NCBI RefSeq assembly: GCF_002967075.1
Contig: NZ_PUGE01000005.1
Coordinates: 1-64,000, forward strand
Reading direction: 5' to 3'
Source of the DNA: Corynebacterium sp. J010B-136
GTDB lineage: Bacteria; Actinomycetota; Actinomycetes; Mycobacteriales; Mycobacteriaceae
DNA length: 64,000 bases
The translations under genes were made by a program, and so were the position numbers. The stretch's first letter is position 1; each line of letters begins with the position of its first letter. Positions 41,906 to 50,652 of this stretch are shown here, piece after piece. The notes beneath the pieces are model-generated. The model saw only the letters and a program-made list of their open reading frames with translations. It did not search any database and was not told where the DNA came from.

Positions 41906-42856
41906 ATGCCAAGCGTTGAACTAGGCAGCAGCGGGCAACAAGTACCCAACATTATCGCGGGAATGATGCGCATCGGAGATAAGTCTGATGCGGAGATTCG
42001 TGGTTTATACGATGCCGCGCGTGAGGCTGGCGTCAGCTACTTTGATCATGCGGATCTTTATGGTTTCAACGTTCCCGAGGGCGGGTATCACTTGTGCGAG
42101 CGGAGGTTCGCAGAGGCGTTGAAGCTATCTTCAGCGGAGCGCGAAGATATTATTGTGCAGTCGAAAACGGGAATCATCGACAAACCATCGGGCTATGACC
42201 AGTCCTATGAGCACATTGTTGCTTCAGCAGAGCGATCGTTGCAGGCCCTGAATATGGACTATTTAGATGTGCTGTTGCTGCACCGCCCAGACGCTTTGGT
42301 GGAACCGGAAGAAGTAGCGCGTGCTTTTGATGATCTTGCGGCAGCTGGGAAGGTGCGCGCTTTTGGCGTCTCCAACCACACTCCACGTCAGATTGATCTG
42401 CTCAAGACTGCCGTGGAGCAGCCGATTCAGATCAACCAGGTGCAGCTGTCAATTACACATTCTGCTTTGGTTGCGCAGGGCATGACGTCGAATATGACTA
42501 CTACTGGGGACGCCATCACCCGCGATGGAGGCGGATTAGTGGACTACGCGCGGATTAATGACATCACGCTGCAGGCTTGGTCGCCTCTGCAAAAAGGGAG
42601 TGAGCCGGGAATCTTCCTGGGCTCGCCGGACTATCCGGAACTCAATGCTGAGATTGAGTGTCTCGCTGAGAAATATGGCGTGGAACCCATCGCCGTTGCG
42701 TGCGCCTGGATCACGCGTCATCCTGCGAATATGCAGGTTGTGCTGGGCACGACGACGCCCTCTCGCATCGTCGATGCCGCAGCGGGTTCAGATATTTCGC
42801 TATCCCGCGCAGAGTGGTACAGCCTTATCCAGGCAGCTGGTCACAAGCTGCCTTAG
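41906..42856 (+). CDS. Aldo/keto reductase
   Basis: A 316-residue AKR with the catalytic tetrad in place: Asp and Tyr in SYFDHADLYG, Lys in IIVQSKTGI, His in VLLLHRPDAL. NADPH-site residues appear near the end (VVLGTTTPSRI). I chose the ATG at 41906, preceded by GAGGAAG, over an upstream GTG. It resembles the YdhF-type branch. It follows the TetR gene closely (56 nt) but its substrate and any link to amine metabolism are unknown. Confidence 0.88.
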   Translation: MPSVELGSSGQQVPNIIAGMMRIGDKSDAEIRGLYDAAREAGVSYFDHADLYGFNVPEGGYHLCERRFAEALKLSSAEREDIIVQSKTGIIDKPSGYDQSYEHIVASAERSLQALNMDYLDVLLLHRPDALVEPEEVARAFDDLAAAGKVRAFGVSNHTPRQIDLLKTAVEQPIQINQVQLSITHSALVAQGMTSNMTTTGDAITRDGGGLVDYARINDITLQAWSPLQKGSEPGIFLGSPDYPELNAEIECLAEKYGVEPIAVACAWITRHPANMQVVLGTTTPSRIVDAAAGSDISLSRAEWYSLIQAAGHKLP

Positions 42857-42865
42857 GCTGATGGG

Positions 42866-43480
42866 TTACTGAGCGGGTTCGATTTCGCTTTCGGTAACCC
42901 ACTTGTGGTTTTTCATGGTCATCTCATCATTATCAATGTCGACCATGTACACCGTTTCCTGAGTGGAGTAATCAATCGTGGCCTCGGCGTCTTTCATCCC
43001 GGGCATGTGCTCAGCGGTCATCACTGCCTTGGCGCCATCAGCAAGCGGTGCTTCGCCGGGATCCACGAGTTCTTCGTGCACAACCCAACGGTGATCAGTA
43101 ACTGGAGCATCGCCGTTAGTGGGGGTGTAGCTCACGGAATAGGTCGTAGTATCAAAGGCGCCGGAGATGGTTGCGGTTGCGCCATCCATGCCCGGCATGT
43201 GATCCGCGGTCAAGGTGACCTCAGTGCCGACGGGGTAGGTCGGGTTTTCTGCTTCCTGGATTCCGGCTGGGGGAGCGCCGCCGTCTTCAGGATGGTCGTG
43301 AGCCATGTCTTCATGCCCTTCGTCCTCCGTCGCGTTTTCTGAAGTCGCAGCGCTGTCCGAGCTATCGGCACTTTCAGAAGTAGCCGGCGCAGGCTCAGCG
43401 GAATCTGAGGCGTCGCTGCAGGCACTCAAGGTAAGACCAGCGGCGAGCGTGAGAGCGATGAGAGAAGTGGAATGTTTCAT
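42866..43480 (-). CDS. Lipoprotein with two DUF1541 (YdhK-like) repeats, copper locus
   Basis: A 204-residue exported lipoprotein. The signal peptide ends in the lipobox LTLSAC (Cys at residue 21), followed by a Ser/Glu/Ala-rich linker with a His/Met patch (GHEDMAHDHPEDGG). Two repeated units follow, each with VTLTADHMPGMDGATATI or VMTAEHMPGMKDAEATI and a DHRWV/NHKWV end; the HMPGM core supplies Met and His for metal. Such proteins accompany copper or heavy-metal exporters; here it lies just downstream of a CopB-type ATPase. Confidence 0.85.
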   Translation of the reverse strand: MKHSTSLIALTLAAGLTLSACSDASDSAEPAPATSESADSSDSAATSENATEDEGHEDMAHDHPEDGGAPPAGIQEAENPTYPVGTEVTLTADHMPGMDGATATISGAFDTTTYSVSYTPTNGDAPVTDHRWVVHEELVDPGEAPLADGAKAVMTAEHMPGMKDAEATIDYSTQETVYMVDIDNDEMTMKNHKWVTESEIEPAQ

Positions 43481-43543
43481 GTGAAACCTTTCAGAGGTTG
43501 AGAAAATTATGGTTTAGAAAGCTTTATCATCAAGCGGTTATGG

Positions 43544-45625
43544 TTAAAGTTTTTCGCTTGAGGTAACGGGTGCTACATGCGTTGGTTTTAGATCGATCCT
43601 TCTTAAAAGTTGGGCATTGAAGGCCACGATTATGGTCGACAATGACATCAAAATTGCGCCCACCGCTGGCGAGAGAACAAAGCCAATGGGAGCTAGTACA
43701 CCAGCAGCGAGTGGGACCGCGAGGATGTTGTAGCCCGATGCCCAGACCAAGTTTTGAACCATCTTGGAGTAGCTGGCCTTGGACAAAGTGATCATGGACA
43801 ACACCGCGCGGGGATCATCGCTGGCGAGCACAACGCCAGCGGATTCCATGGCTACATCTGTGCCCGCGCCGATAGCGATGCCAATATCGGCCCGCGCCAG
43901 GGCAGGCGCGTCATTGACGCCATCGCCGACCATGGCCACGTCGAATCCGCGTTTCTGCAGCTCAGAGACCTTGGTGTCTTTGTCCTGCGGTAGAACCTCG
44001 GCAAAGACTTCGTCGATACCCAATTCTTGGGCCACGCTTTCTGCAACTTGAGAAGCATCGCCGGTAATCAGCGCGACTTTCACACCCGCATCTTGCAGTG
44101 CCCGGACGGCATCGTGGGATTCGGGTCGGATATGATCCTCGACGGCTATGGCCCCAATGACTTCCTTGTTGCGAAGCACGTGCAAGACTCCTGCGCCGCG
44201 GGAGGTCCACGTAGAAATCTTGTCGTGCAGTGAGCCAGGGGAGTCAACGCCAAGCTCGCGCAGCATATTGGGGCCTCCAACCATGATGTTTTCTCCATCG
44301 ACGGTTGCTTGCACGCCACGACCCGCGGCGGTGCGGAAATCCGAGCCAACGCGCGGGCTTTGCGATGCCACTGGGTGCGCGGCTGCAGCAGTGACGATCG
44401 CTCGGGCTAGTGGATGCTCACTATTAATTTCAGCTGCAGAAGCTAGGGCCAGAACATCTCCCTCCGGCACTTCCGATGCTGCCGCGACACCGGTGACCGC
44501 GTGTGCACCTTCGGTTAAAGTGCCAGTTTTATCAAATAAAACAATATCGATGGAGCGCATGCGTTCAAGGGCAAGCCGGTCCTTGATGAGTAAGCCAGCT
44601 TTGGCGGCGCGTTCCGTAGAGATGGCAATGACCAGGGGGATGGCCAGGCCCAGGGCATGGGGGCAGGCAATGACCAGTACGGTGACGGTGCGGACAATGG
44701 CGTCATCAGGGCTGCCGATGATTGTCCAGACGATGGCCGTAATAATGCCAGCGGCTAAGGCAAACCAGAAGAGCAAAGCCGCGGCCCTATCGGCTAGGGC
44801 TTGCGCACGGGAAGAAGAATTTTGTGCTTCGGCAACCATGCGTTGAATACCAGCCAAGGTGGTATCAGCGCCGATCTTTTCCACTCGGACGCGCACGGTG
44901 TTATCCGTAGCCACGGTGCCGGCAATAACGGTTTCGCCACTGTTGCGATATACAGGCTGGGATTCGCCAGTGATCATCGATTCGTCGAATTCGGCGAAAC
45001 CATCGATGATGGTGCCGTCAGCAGGTACTCGCGCGCCGGGGCGAACTAGCACGATGTCATCAGCAGTAAGCTCAGAGATGGCTACCGAGTGGATAGCATC
45101 GCCGTCAACCTTTTCTGCTTTCTCCGGAAGGAGGGCAGCTAAGGCATCGAGGGCAGAAGATGCAGAACCTAGGGCCCGCATTTCCATCCAATGGCCCAAC
45201 AACATGATGACAACCAGCAGGGCAAGCTCCCACCAGAAGTCGAGTTCAAAACCACCGATGCCCAAAGTGGTAACCCATGAAGCGACAAATGCGACTGTGA
45301 TCGCCATGGCAATCAGCAGCATCATGCCCGGTTGACGCGAGCGAATCTCTGACAGTCCACCTTGGAGGAAAGGGCTGCCGCCGTAGAGGAAAATCACGGT
45401 TCCTAGAACCGGGGCGACCCAGGTTGAACCTGAGAATTCCGGCACGGTGTAGCCCAGGAAGGTGGCAAACATGGGGCTGAAGACAATCACCGGAATGGAC
45501 AGTAGGAGGCTCAGCCAAAAGCGGTCTTTAAACTTCGTAACGCTGTGACCCGCATGTTCATCATGGTTATGTCCTTCATGGCCATCATGGCTTGAGGACT
45601 TGTGATCGTGGTGTGGGGTACTCAT
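43544..45625 (-). CDS. copB: Copper-translocating P-type ATPase, CopB type (P1B-3)
   Basis: A 693-residue heavy-metal ATPase. The N-terminus is His-rich (HHDHKSSSHDGHEGHNHDEH) with no CxxC domain. TGES at about residue 220 marks the actuator domain, CPH (not CPC) at about 321 marks the P1B-3/CopB metal site, DKTGT at about 362 is the phosphorylation site, and GDGVNDAPAL closes the P domain. Eight transmembrane helices are visible. Such pumps export Cu(II)/Cu(I) or Ag. It is divergent from the CueP gene, across a CsoR-like palindrome. Confidence 0.88.
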   Translation of the reverse strand: MSTPHHDHKSSSHDGHEGHNHDEHAGHSVTKFKDRFWLSLLLSIPVIVFSPMFATFLGYTVPEFSGSTWVAPVLGTVIFLYGGSPFLQGGLSEIRSRQPGMMLLIAMAITVAFVASWVTTLGIGGFELDFWWELALLVVIMLLGHWMEMRALGSASSALDALAALLPEKAEKVDGDAIHSVAISELTADDIVLVRPGARVPADGTIIDGFAEFDESMITGESQPVYRNSGETVIAGTVATDNTVRVRVEKIGADTTLAGIQRMVAEAQNSSSRAQALADRAAALLFWFALAAGIITAIVWTIIGSPDDAIVRTVTVLVIACPHALGLAIPLVIAISTERAAKAGLLIKDRLALERMRSIDIVLFDKTGTLTEGAHAVTGVAAASEVPEGDVLALASAAEINSEHPLARAIVTAAAAHPVASQSPRVGSDFRTAAGRGVQATVDGENIMVGGPNMLRELGVDSPGSLHDKISTWTSRGAGVLHVLRNKEVIGAIAVEDHIRPESHDAVRALQDAGVKVALITGDASQVAESVAQELGIDEVFAEVLPQDKDTKVSELQKRGFDVAMVGDGVNDAPALARADIGIAIGAGTDVAMESAGVVLASDDPRAVLSMITLSKASYSKMVQNLVWASGYNILAVPLAAGVLAPIGFVLSPAVGAILMSLSTIIVAFNAQLLRRIDLKPTHVAPVTSSEKL

Positions 45626-45705
45626 GTCACTTCTTCTCTCAATTTTTAGGATTTTAGGAAACCGAGATGTGGAGGAGATAGATAATTAAGCGCTACAAAC
45701 AACGG

Positions 45706-45723
45706 TATACCCCGACAGGGTAT
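45706..45723. promoter_or_regulatory. CsoR-type copper operator
   Basis: TATACCCCGACAGGGTAT contains ATACCC and GGGTAT inverted around a 5-nt spacer, the symmetry and C/G-tract pattern of CsoR operators. It lies between the divergent copB and cueP genes. No csoR gene is in the window. Confidence 0.72.
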
Positions 45724-45781
45724 GTTTCAAGGAAGGCTAGCTCTTTGTCGGGATAGGAGAAATGGTGCTATTAATTAGCCT

Positions 45782-46396
45782 ATGGAAAATATTCAGGATG
45801 GAGCTGGATCGCAACCAGCAAGCCCCCAGCGGGCTGCGAGAAAAAGCGCATCAATTGTTAGCGCAATCGTCGGTGCTTCGCTCGCTTTAAGTGCTTGTTC
45901 ATCCTCGGGCGAGGAGCAGGAAGAAGTACTAAACGCGTATGGCCTAGTGGGGATGGATGCTCGCGAAATTATTGACTATCTGGATCAGCAACCGATCGCT
46001 GAACGCCCTACTGATTTGATGGCTTCAGTAAGAAGCGAAGAATTGATCCTGAGCAACGAGGCGGGAGAAGTCACACTCGCTATGCCTGAGGACCTGAGTT
46101 ATGTCTCGGTCGCCCCCTTCGTGTCCCAAACCCATGACTGCTACTATCACAGCCTTACCACCTGCGTAGGAGAGCTGGACAATGAGCCAGTAGAGGTATC
46201 AGTCTTTGATGAGGAAACCGGCACAACGCTTGTCGATGGCCCCGCTACGACCTTCGACAATGGCTTTGCCGGGTTTTGGGTTCCGCGCGGAAGCGCCGGT
46301 ACCATTACGGTGAATTACCAGGGCTTAGAGGGCACAACGGAATTTGCCACGGGAACAGAAGACGCAACGTGTATCACCGATTTGCGCCTTAGCTAG
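45782..46396 (+). CDS. cueP: CueP-family copper-binding lipoprotein
   Basis: A 204-residue exported protein with a lipobox at LALSAC (Cys at about 40) after a basic N-terminus. The mature part has the CueP core: GLVGMDAREIIDYLDQ, ASVRSEELILS, the metal-ligand stretch in THDCYYHSLTTCVGEL (Cys, His, Cys), FDNGFAGFWVPRG and a final Cys near EDATCITDL. CueP holds copper outside the membrane and protects against it. The start is uncertain: the ATG at 45782 has no ribosome site, whereas an AGGAG stands before an out-of-frame ATG at 45762. Its end overlaps the convergent aldolase gene by 8 nt. Confidence 0.84.
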   Translation: MENIQDGAGSQPASPQRAARKSASIVSAIVGASLALSACSSSGEEQEEVLNAYGLVGMDAREIIDYLDQQPIAERPTDLMASVRSEELILSNEAGEVTLAMPEDLSYVSVAPFVSQTHDCYYHSLTTCVGELDNEPVEVSVFDEETGTTLVDGPATTFDNGFAGFWVPRGSAGTITVNYQGLEGTTEFATGTEDATCITDLRLS

Positions 46397-47465
46397 GGTG
46401 TGAAGCCCACACTTGTTTTATGGCTGCGGCAAAAGCGTCAATGTCTTTTTCAGTGGTGTCGAAAGAGCACATCCAGCGCACTTCATTGGTTGCGGCATCC
46501 CAGTCATAGAAGTGGAAGTCCTGACGAAGTTCTTCGGCGACGCCATCGGGCAGGGTGGCAAAGACCGCATTAGATTCGGTGGTTTGGGTAAATTTCAAGC
46601 CCGGTAGGTTCGCTTCTTCCAGGGTGCTGCGCAGGCGCTTGGCCATCGCGTTGGAATGACGAGCGTTGTTAAGCCACACGTCGCCTTCATATAGGGCGAT
46701 GAGCTGCGCGGAGATAAACCGCATTTTGGAGGCTAATTGCATTGATAGTTTGCGCACGTACGGCAAGGCTGCCGCGCCACCGACTAGTACGTCAGGGTTG
46801 AGAACCACGACGGCCTCAGCGCCGAGCGCACCATTTTTGGTACCGCCCAGGCTTAAAACATCCACGCCAGCCTCGGTAGTAAAAGCAGACAGCGGTAGCC
46901 CGAGTGTTGCGGCCGCATTGGAAATGCGCGCGCCATCCATGTGCAACGCCATGCCGCGGGCATGGACATGATCCGCTAGCGCCCGAATTTCCTCTGGGGT
47001 ATAGCAGGTACCCATCTCTGTGGTCTGGGTTATGGAAACCACCAGCGGTTGCGCGCGGTGCTCGTTGCCAAAGCCCCAGGCCTCGCGGTCGACAAGTTCT
47101 GGGGTGAGCTTGCCATTGTCCGTTGGCACCGGCAACAACTTGATTGAGCCCATGCGTTCGGGTGCGCCGCCTTCATCGACATTGATGTGCGCAGTCGCAG
47201 CACAAATCACCGCGCCCCAGCGCGGCAATAACGCCTGTAAGCCCACAACGTTTGCGCCAGTTCCGTTAAAAACCGGATACGCGGTGGCGGTGGAGCCAAA
47301 ATGCTTCACGATGACATCGTCAAGCAATGCCGTGTACTCATCCGCCCCGTATGCCGCCTGGTGCCCGCCATTAGCCGCCGTCAACGCCGCGAGTACCTCC
47401 GGGGCAATGCCCGAATAATTATCGGAAGCGAAACTGTGCGCTTGTACGTCATGCAGGGATTTCAC
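46389..47465 (-). CDS. ltaE: Low-specificity L-threonine aldolase (beta-eliminating lyase family)
   Basis: A 358-residue PLP enzyme. It begins SFASDNYSGIAPEVLAAL, has HINVDEGGAPE, the Asp that pairs with the PLP nitrogen in LHMDGARISNAA, and the Schiff-base Lys in LSLGGTKNGALGAEAVV. It cleaves L-threonine (and allo-threonine) to glycine and acetaldehyde. I chose the GTG at 47465 because AAGGAG precedes it; the longer open frame runs into the next gene. A stub of a second copy remains at 35036-35160. Confidence 0.87.
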   Translation of the reverse strand: MKSLHDVQAHSFASDNYSGIAPEVLAALTAANGGHQAAYGADEYTALLDDVIVKHFGSTATAYPVFNGTGANVVGLQALLPRWGAVICAATAHINVDEGGAPERMGSIKLLPVPTDNGKLTPELVDREAWGFGNEHRAQPLVVSITQTTEMGTCYTPEEIRALADHVHARGMALHMDGARISNAAATLGLPLSAFTTEAGVDVLSLGGTKNGALGAEAVVVLNPDVLVGGAAALPYVRKLSMQLASKMRFISAQLIALYEGDVWLNNARHSNAMAKRLRSTLEEANLPGLKFTQTTESNAVFATLPDGVAEELRQDFHFYDWDAATNEVRWMCSFDTTEKDIDAFAAAIKQVWASHPS

Positions 47466-47512
47466 GCGGGACTCCTTCGAGATTTTCGGCTCTGCAGAAA
47501 ACCGTACACCGG

Positions 47513-47959
47513 TTACAACGAGAACTTGTGGGGGTCCATGCCGCCCTCTGGGAATTGGTCGAGTGTGAAGGGGGTCAGCATGAACCTGCTCATCCACGGA
47601 AGAGGGAACTCCCATACGTAATCCCAGCCATCTTCATTCTGTTCTGCTTCGTCCCGAGTTAAGTAGGCTTTAAGGGGGATGAAGTCACTGAACTCGGCAG
47701 CCAGCGGATCGTTCTGATCCATGGAGCTCTGGCCTGGAATGAATACGGAAGTCGGTGGGGAGTCAGGGTTTACGGTGAATGCGAGGGGCACCTCGGCCGA
47801 GACGAGAGGTGTTCCTTTTGCTCGGGCCTTGTCTGCCAGGCTACGGACCTCATCTTCTGTCCATACTGATCCACAAACGACTGTCCACGTACGGGGTTCG
47901 TTTGGGCTATCGATCCAGGTCACAGTTCTGCCTCGGTAGATAATAAACATGCTGTTCAT
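47513..47959 (-). CDS. Hypothetical protein, 148 aa
   Basis: A soluble acidic protein (MFIIYRGRTVTWIDSPNEP at the start, then WTVVCGSVWTEDEVRSLADK). No signal peptide, transmembrane helix or known motif is visible. The ATG at 47959 follows AAGGAG. It lies between a threonine aldolase and a toxin-antitoxin pair; no functional link is evident. Low-complexity or phage features are absent. Confidence 0.72.
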   Translation of the reverse strand: MNSMFIIYRGRTVTWIDSPNEPRTWTVVCGSVWTEDEVRSLADKARAKGTPLVSAEVPLAFTVNPDSPPTSVFIPGQSSMDQNDPLAAEFSDFIPLKAYLTRDEAEQNEDGWDYVWEFPLPWMSRFMLTPFTLDQFPEGGMDPHKFSL

Positions 47960-48099
47960 CGGCACTCCTTAAGTAGGCGGGAAACAAGGGCCTTTGACAA
48001 TCAAGAGTAGTAACAAAACTCGGGCCATAGGCGGACTCGAGTTCTTTGTGGAATGCTGCAACCCTGGATTTCCGAATACATTCCGAATAGGATGTGGTT

Positions 48100-48558
48100 A
48101 TGCCTATTACAGCTGATCGCCCCGACCAGACACGTCGCTCTTCGGATCTGAGCAAGCACTCCGCCGAGGTCTTCGCCGCGGCCGAAGACCATCCTGTCAC
48201 GATCACGCGTCGCGACGGCGAGGCGCTGGTGTTGATGTCGCAGCGCGAGGCTGAGGGGCGCGCACGTCTTCTCGAATTTGCTGCACAGCTGATCACCGTC
48301 GCCATTGAGGAAGATGGAACGCTCACCGAACGCATGACGAAAATTTTTCCCTGGATGCTCGCCCTGTCGACGGCGGATCGTGAGTCCTGTGCGCAGGACC
48401 TCGTCGACGCTGCCCGCGCTTCGTTTGCCACCGAACAACCACACCTAGCAATCTCCGAGCTGACCTCTTGGAAAGAGACAGCTACCGCCGTTGCTGCTGG
48501 ACTGGGAAGCGCTGACCTCGAGTGGCTTGAAGACGACGAGATCGTGGAGCGACCGTAA
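48100..48558 (+). CDS. Phd/YefM-type antitoxin
   Basis: A 152-residue protein. The N-terminal fold matches prevent-host-death antitoxins (RRSSDLSKHSAEVFAAAEDHPVTITRRDGEALVLMS), which bind DNA and autorepress. The rest (about 90 residues) is an unusually long C-terminal region that should wrap the toxin. The ATG at 48100 follows AGGA; the toxin gene begins 2 nt after the stop. It neutralises the adjacent RelE-like toxin and probably represses the operon. Confidence 0.85.
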   Translation: MPITADRPDQTRRSSDLSKHSAEVFAAAEDHPVTITRRDGEALVLMSQREAEGRARLLEFAAQLITVAIEEDGTLTERMTKIFPWMLALSTADRESCAQDLVDAARASFATEQPHLAISELTSWKETATAVAAGLGSADLEWLEDDEIVERP

Positions 48559-48560
48559 TT

Positions 48561-48911
48561 GTGGCGGCCGCCAAGAAGGGGGAGCTGGTTCCTCGGCCCC
48601 TGAAGAAGACTGAGTATGAGATCCACTTCGCCACCAACGACGCTCGAAAAGGATGGCGGGATCTTGTTGCGACGATTCGCAACCCTATAACAGAGACGTG
48701 GGACTTTCTGACGAGAACACCGCTGGCCACAACACCTACCAACTACCGGCTGAAGGGCGATCTCTCGACGGTCCAACGCGCCGGGAAAAGCTATGACCGC
48801 TGGCAGCACAAACCGACGGCGAAGGGTGCGGCGCGTATCTGGTTTTATGTGGACGGGCACAAGGTGTTCCTCGAGCAGGTACACACGAGTCACCCAAACG
48901 AGACGAAGTAG
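48561..48911 (+). CDS. RelE/YoeB-superfamily toxin
   Basis: A 116-residue basic protein. The fold and C-terminal pattern (SYDRWQHKPTAKGAARIWFYV, then KVFLEQVHTSHPNETK) are those of RelE-fold toxins found with Phd-type partners in actinobacteria; basic residues fill the expected RNA-binding face. It starts with GTG 2 nt after the antitoxin. Such toxins cut mRNA at the ribosome. Catalytic residues cannot be assigned with certainty by eye. Confidence 0.82.
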   Translation: MAAAKKGELVPRPLKKTEYEIHFATNDARKGWRDLVATIRNPITETWDFLTRTPLATTPTNYRLKGDLSTVQRAGKSYDRWQHKPTAKGAARIWFYVDGHKVFLEQVHTSHPNETK

Positions 48912-49012
48912 CACGCAGAATGCTCGAAAAGGATATAAATTCTTCCCCCAGCATGCTCTGACGCAGAAAGTTATTGCCGGCACGCATCACCTGGGTTAGT
49001 GTGGTGCGTTAA

Positions 49013-49089
49013 GACACGGGGTGCCGTAGCAAGCGGCTGAGATTACACCCGTCGAACCTGATCTAGTTAGTACTGGCGAAGGGATTGTC
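49013..49089 (+). promoter_or_regulatory. TPP riboswitch (THI element) upstream of thiM
   Basis: The conserved THI-box strings are in order: ACACGGGGTGCC, GGCTGAGATTACACCC, GAACCTGATCTAGTTAGTAC, and GCGAAGGGA. GACA (49013-49016) and TGTC (49086-49089) close the P1 stem. It lies 99 nt before thiM and should turn off the rightward thiamine operon when thiamine pyrophosphate is plentiful. Confidence 0.95.
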
Positions 49090-49187
49090 CGGATGAAACT
49101 GGCTGTGCGCGGATACCTGAGGTGTCCTGTTGTGCGCTGCGGTGATGCTGCACATTCTTCTTCGTCAGAGGAAGAAAGCGAAAGGCC

Positions 49188-49997
49188 ATGACCTTATCTT
49201 TTGCCGCAGCATTGCTCGGTGAACTACGCGCGCACAATCCCTTGGTGCAGTGCATAACCAATTCGGTGGTTACCAACTTCACCGCCAATGTGGTGCTTGC
49301 TATCGGGGCGGCACCAGCGATGACGGACATCGTCGGGGAAGCGGGCCCTTTCGCCCGAGTCGCGGGCGGGGTACTGGTGAATTTGGGAACCCCCACGCCG
49401 GAGCAGCGCTTAGCGATGGAAGAAGCCGTCGCCGCCGCCAACGAATCTGCAACACCGTGGGTGTTGGATCCAGTGGCGATTGGCGCGTTGCCCATTCGCA
49501 CAGCCTTGGCGCAGAAACTCGCTCCGCAAACCCCGTTTGCGATTCGCGGTAATGCCTCTGAGATTCTTGCCCTCGCCGGGGAAGGCGCTGGTGGCAAGGG
49601 CGTGGAGTCCACGGATTCCACAGAAGCTGCCGCGCCGGGCGCGATTGCCCTGGCGCAGCGTCTCAACACCGTGGTCGCGGTATCCGGGCCGGAGGATTTC
49701 ATCACCGATGGCACGCGCGTTATCCGCGTGGCTAACGGCGATGAGCTTTTAACCAAAGTCACCGGCGGCGGTTGCGCGCTGGGCGCGTTGATAACTGCGT
49801 TCGCTGCGGTGCGCGGGTCCTATTCCCCGGTTGAGGCAGTCGCCGCCGCGCATGCAGTCTACGGCATTGCGGCCGAACAAGCTGCCGCGCAAGCAGCAGG
49901 CCCAGGGTCTTTCGCAGTTTCGCTTATCGATGCCCTCTCCACCCTCACCCCGTCCACCATCTCCGCGGAGCAGCGCATTCGGGAGTACGCGGCATGA
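49188..49997 (+). CDS. thiM: Hydroxyethylthiazole kinase
   Basis: A 269-residue ribokinase-fold enzyme that phosphorylates salvaged 4-methyl-5-(2-hydroxyethyl)thiazole. It has the family start [19 protein letters not shown], the Gly-rich [12 protein letters not shown], and the catalytic [13 protein letters not shown] with the Cys typical of ThiM. It follows a TPP riboswitch and overlaps thiE in an ATGA at 49994-49997. Confidence 0.95.
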   Translation: MTLSFAAALLGELRAHNPLVQCITNSVVTNFTANVVLAIGAAPAMTDIVGEAGPFARVAGGVLVNLGTPTPEQRLAMEEAVAAANESATPWVLDPVAIGALPIRTALAQKLAPQTPFAIRGNASEILALAGEGAGGKGVESTDSTEAAAPGAIALAQRLNTVVAVSGPEDFITDGTRVIRVANGDELLTKVTGGGCALGALITAFAAVRGSYSPVEAVAAAHAVYGIAAEQAAAQAAGPGSFAVSLIDALSTLTPSTISAEQRIREYAA

Positions 49998-50644
49998 GCA
50001 ACGAAGAAGATTATGCCATTTACCTAGTCACCGACCCAGTGCTGTGCGGGGCGCGCGGCGTGGTGGAAACCGTGCGCCTGGCCGTGGACGGCGGCGTGCA
50101 CACGGTGCAGCTGCGCGATAAACACGCCAGCTTTGACCAACAGCTATCCCAACTTGAGCAGCTCGCAGTTGTCATCGATGGCCGCGCGAAGCTAGTGATC
50201 AACGACCGACTCGATGTCGCAGTCGAAGCTCAAAGGCGTGGCATTGCCATCGACGGTGTGCATCTTGGCCAAGGCGATAAATCCGTACTCGTCGCCCGCG
50301 ACAAGCTCGGAGCGGACGCCGTCATCGGGCTGACCGCTAACACCGAAGATCACCTCGCTGCCGTTGCCGCACTTCCCGCAGGCACCGTGGATTATCTCGG
50401 CGTCGGTGTTATCCGGCCGACTTATACCAAGCCGGATCATCCACCAGCACTGGGCATCGCGGGCTTTGCGCACCTGACCGCGTTGGCATCAGTGCCGACC
50501 GTGGCCATCGGTGGTGTCCTCCAAGAAGACATTGCTGCTCTGCGATCCGCTGGAGCCGCTGGTGTCTGCTTTGTCTCCGCGCTATGTGCTGCCGAGGATC
50601 CCGAGCATGTCGCCCGCAGCATGGCCGAATCCTGGAAGGAATAA
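49994..50644 (+). CDS. thiE: Thiamine-phosphate synthase
   Basis: A 216-residue TIM-barrel enzyme that joins HMP-pyrophosphate and thiazole phosphate. It has [13 protein letters not shown] (phosphate-site Lys/Arg), [12 protein letters not shown] (Asp for Mg), [36 protein letters not shown] and VAIGGV (phosphate loop). Translational coupling to thiM through an ATGA overlap; the transporter genes follow in the same operon. Confidence 0.95.
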   Translation: MSNEEDYAIYLVTDPVLCGARGVVETVRLAVDGGVHTVQLRDKHASFDQQLSQLEQLAVVIDGRAKLVINDRLDVAVEAQRRGIAIDGVHLGQGDKSVLVARDKLGADAVIGLTANTEDHLAAVAALPAGTVDYLGVGVIRPTYTKPDHPPALGIAGFAHLTALASVPTVAIGGVLQEDIAALRSAGAAGVCFVSALCAAEDPEHVARSMAESWKE

Positions 50645-50652
50645 CGAAAACC

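Noticed and set aside
43473-43488. Second parS-like sequence (TGTTTCATGTGAAACC)
   Set aside because: It spans the start codon of the DUF1541 lipoprotein gene and has a mismatch in the central CG of the palindrome, so it is most likely coincidence of start codon and signal sequence.
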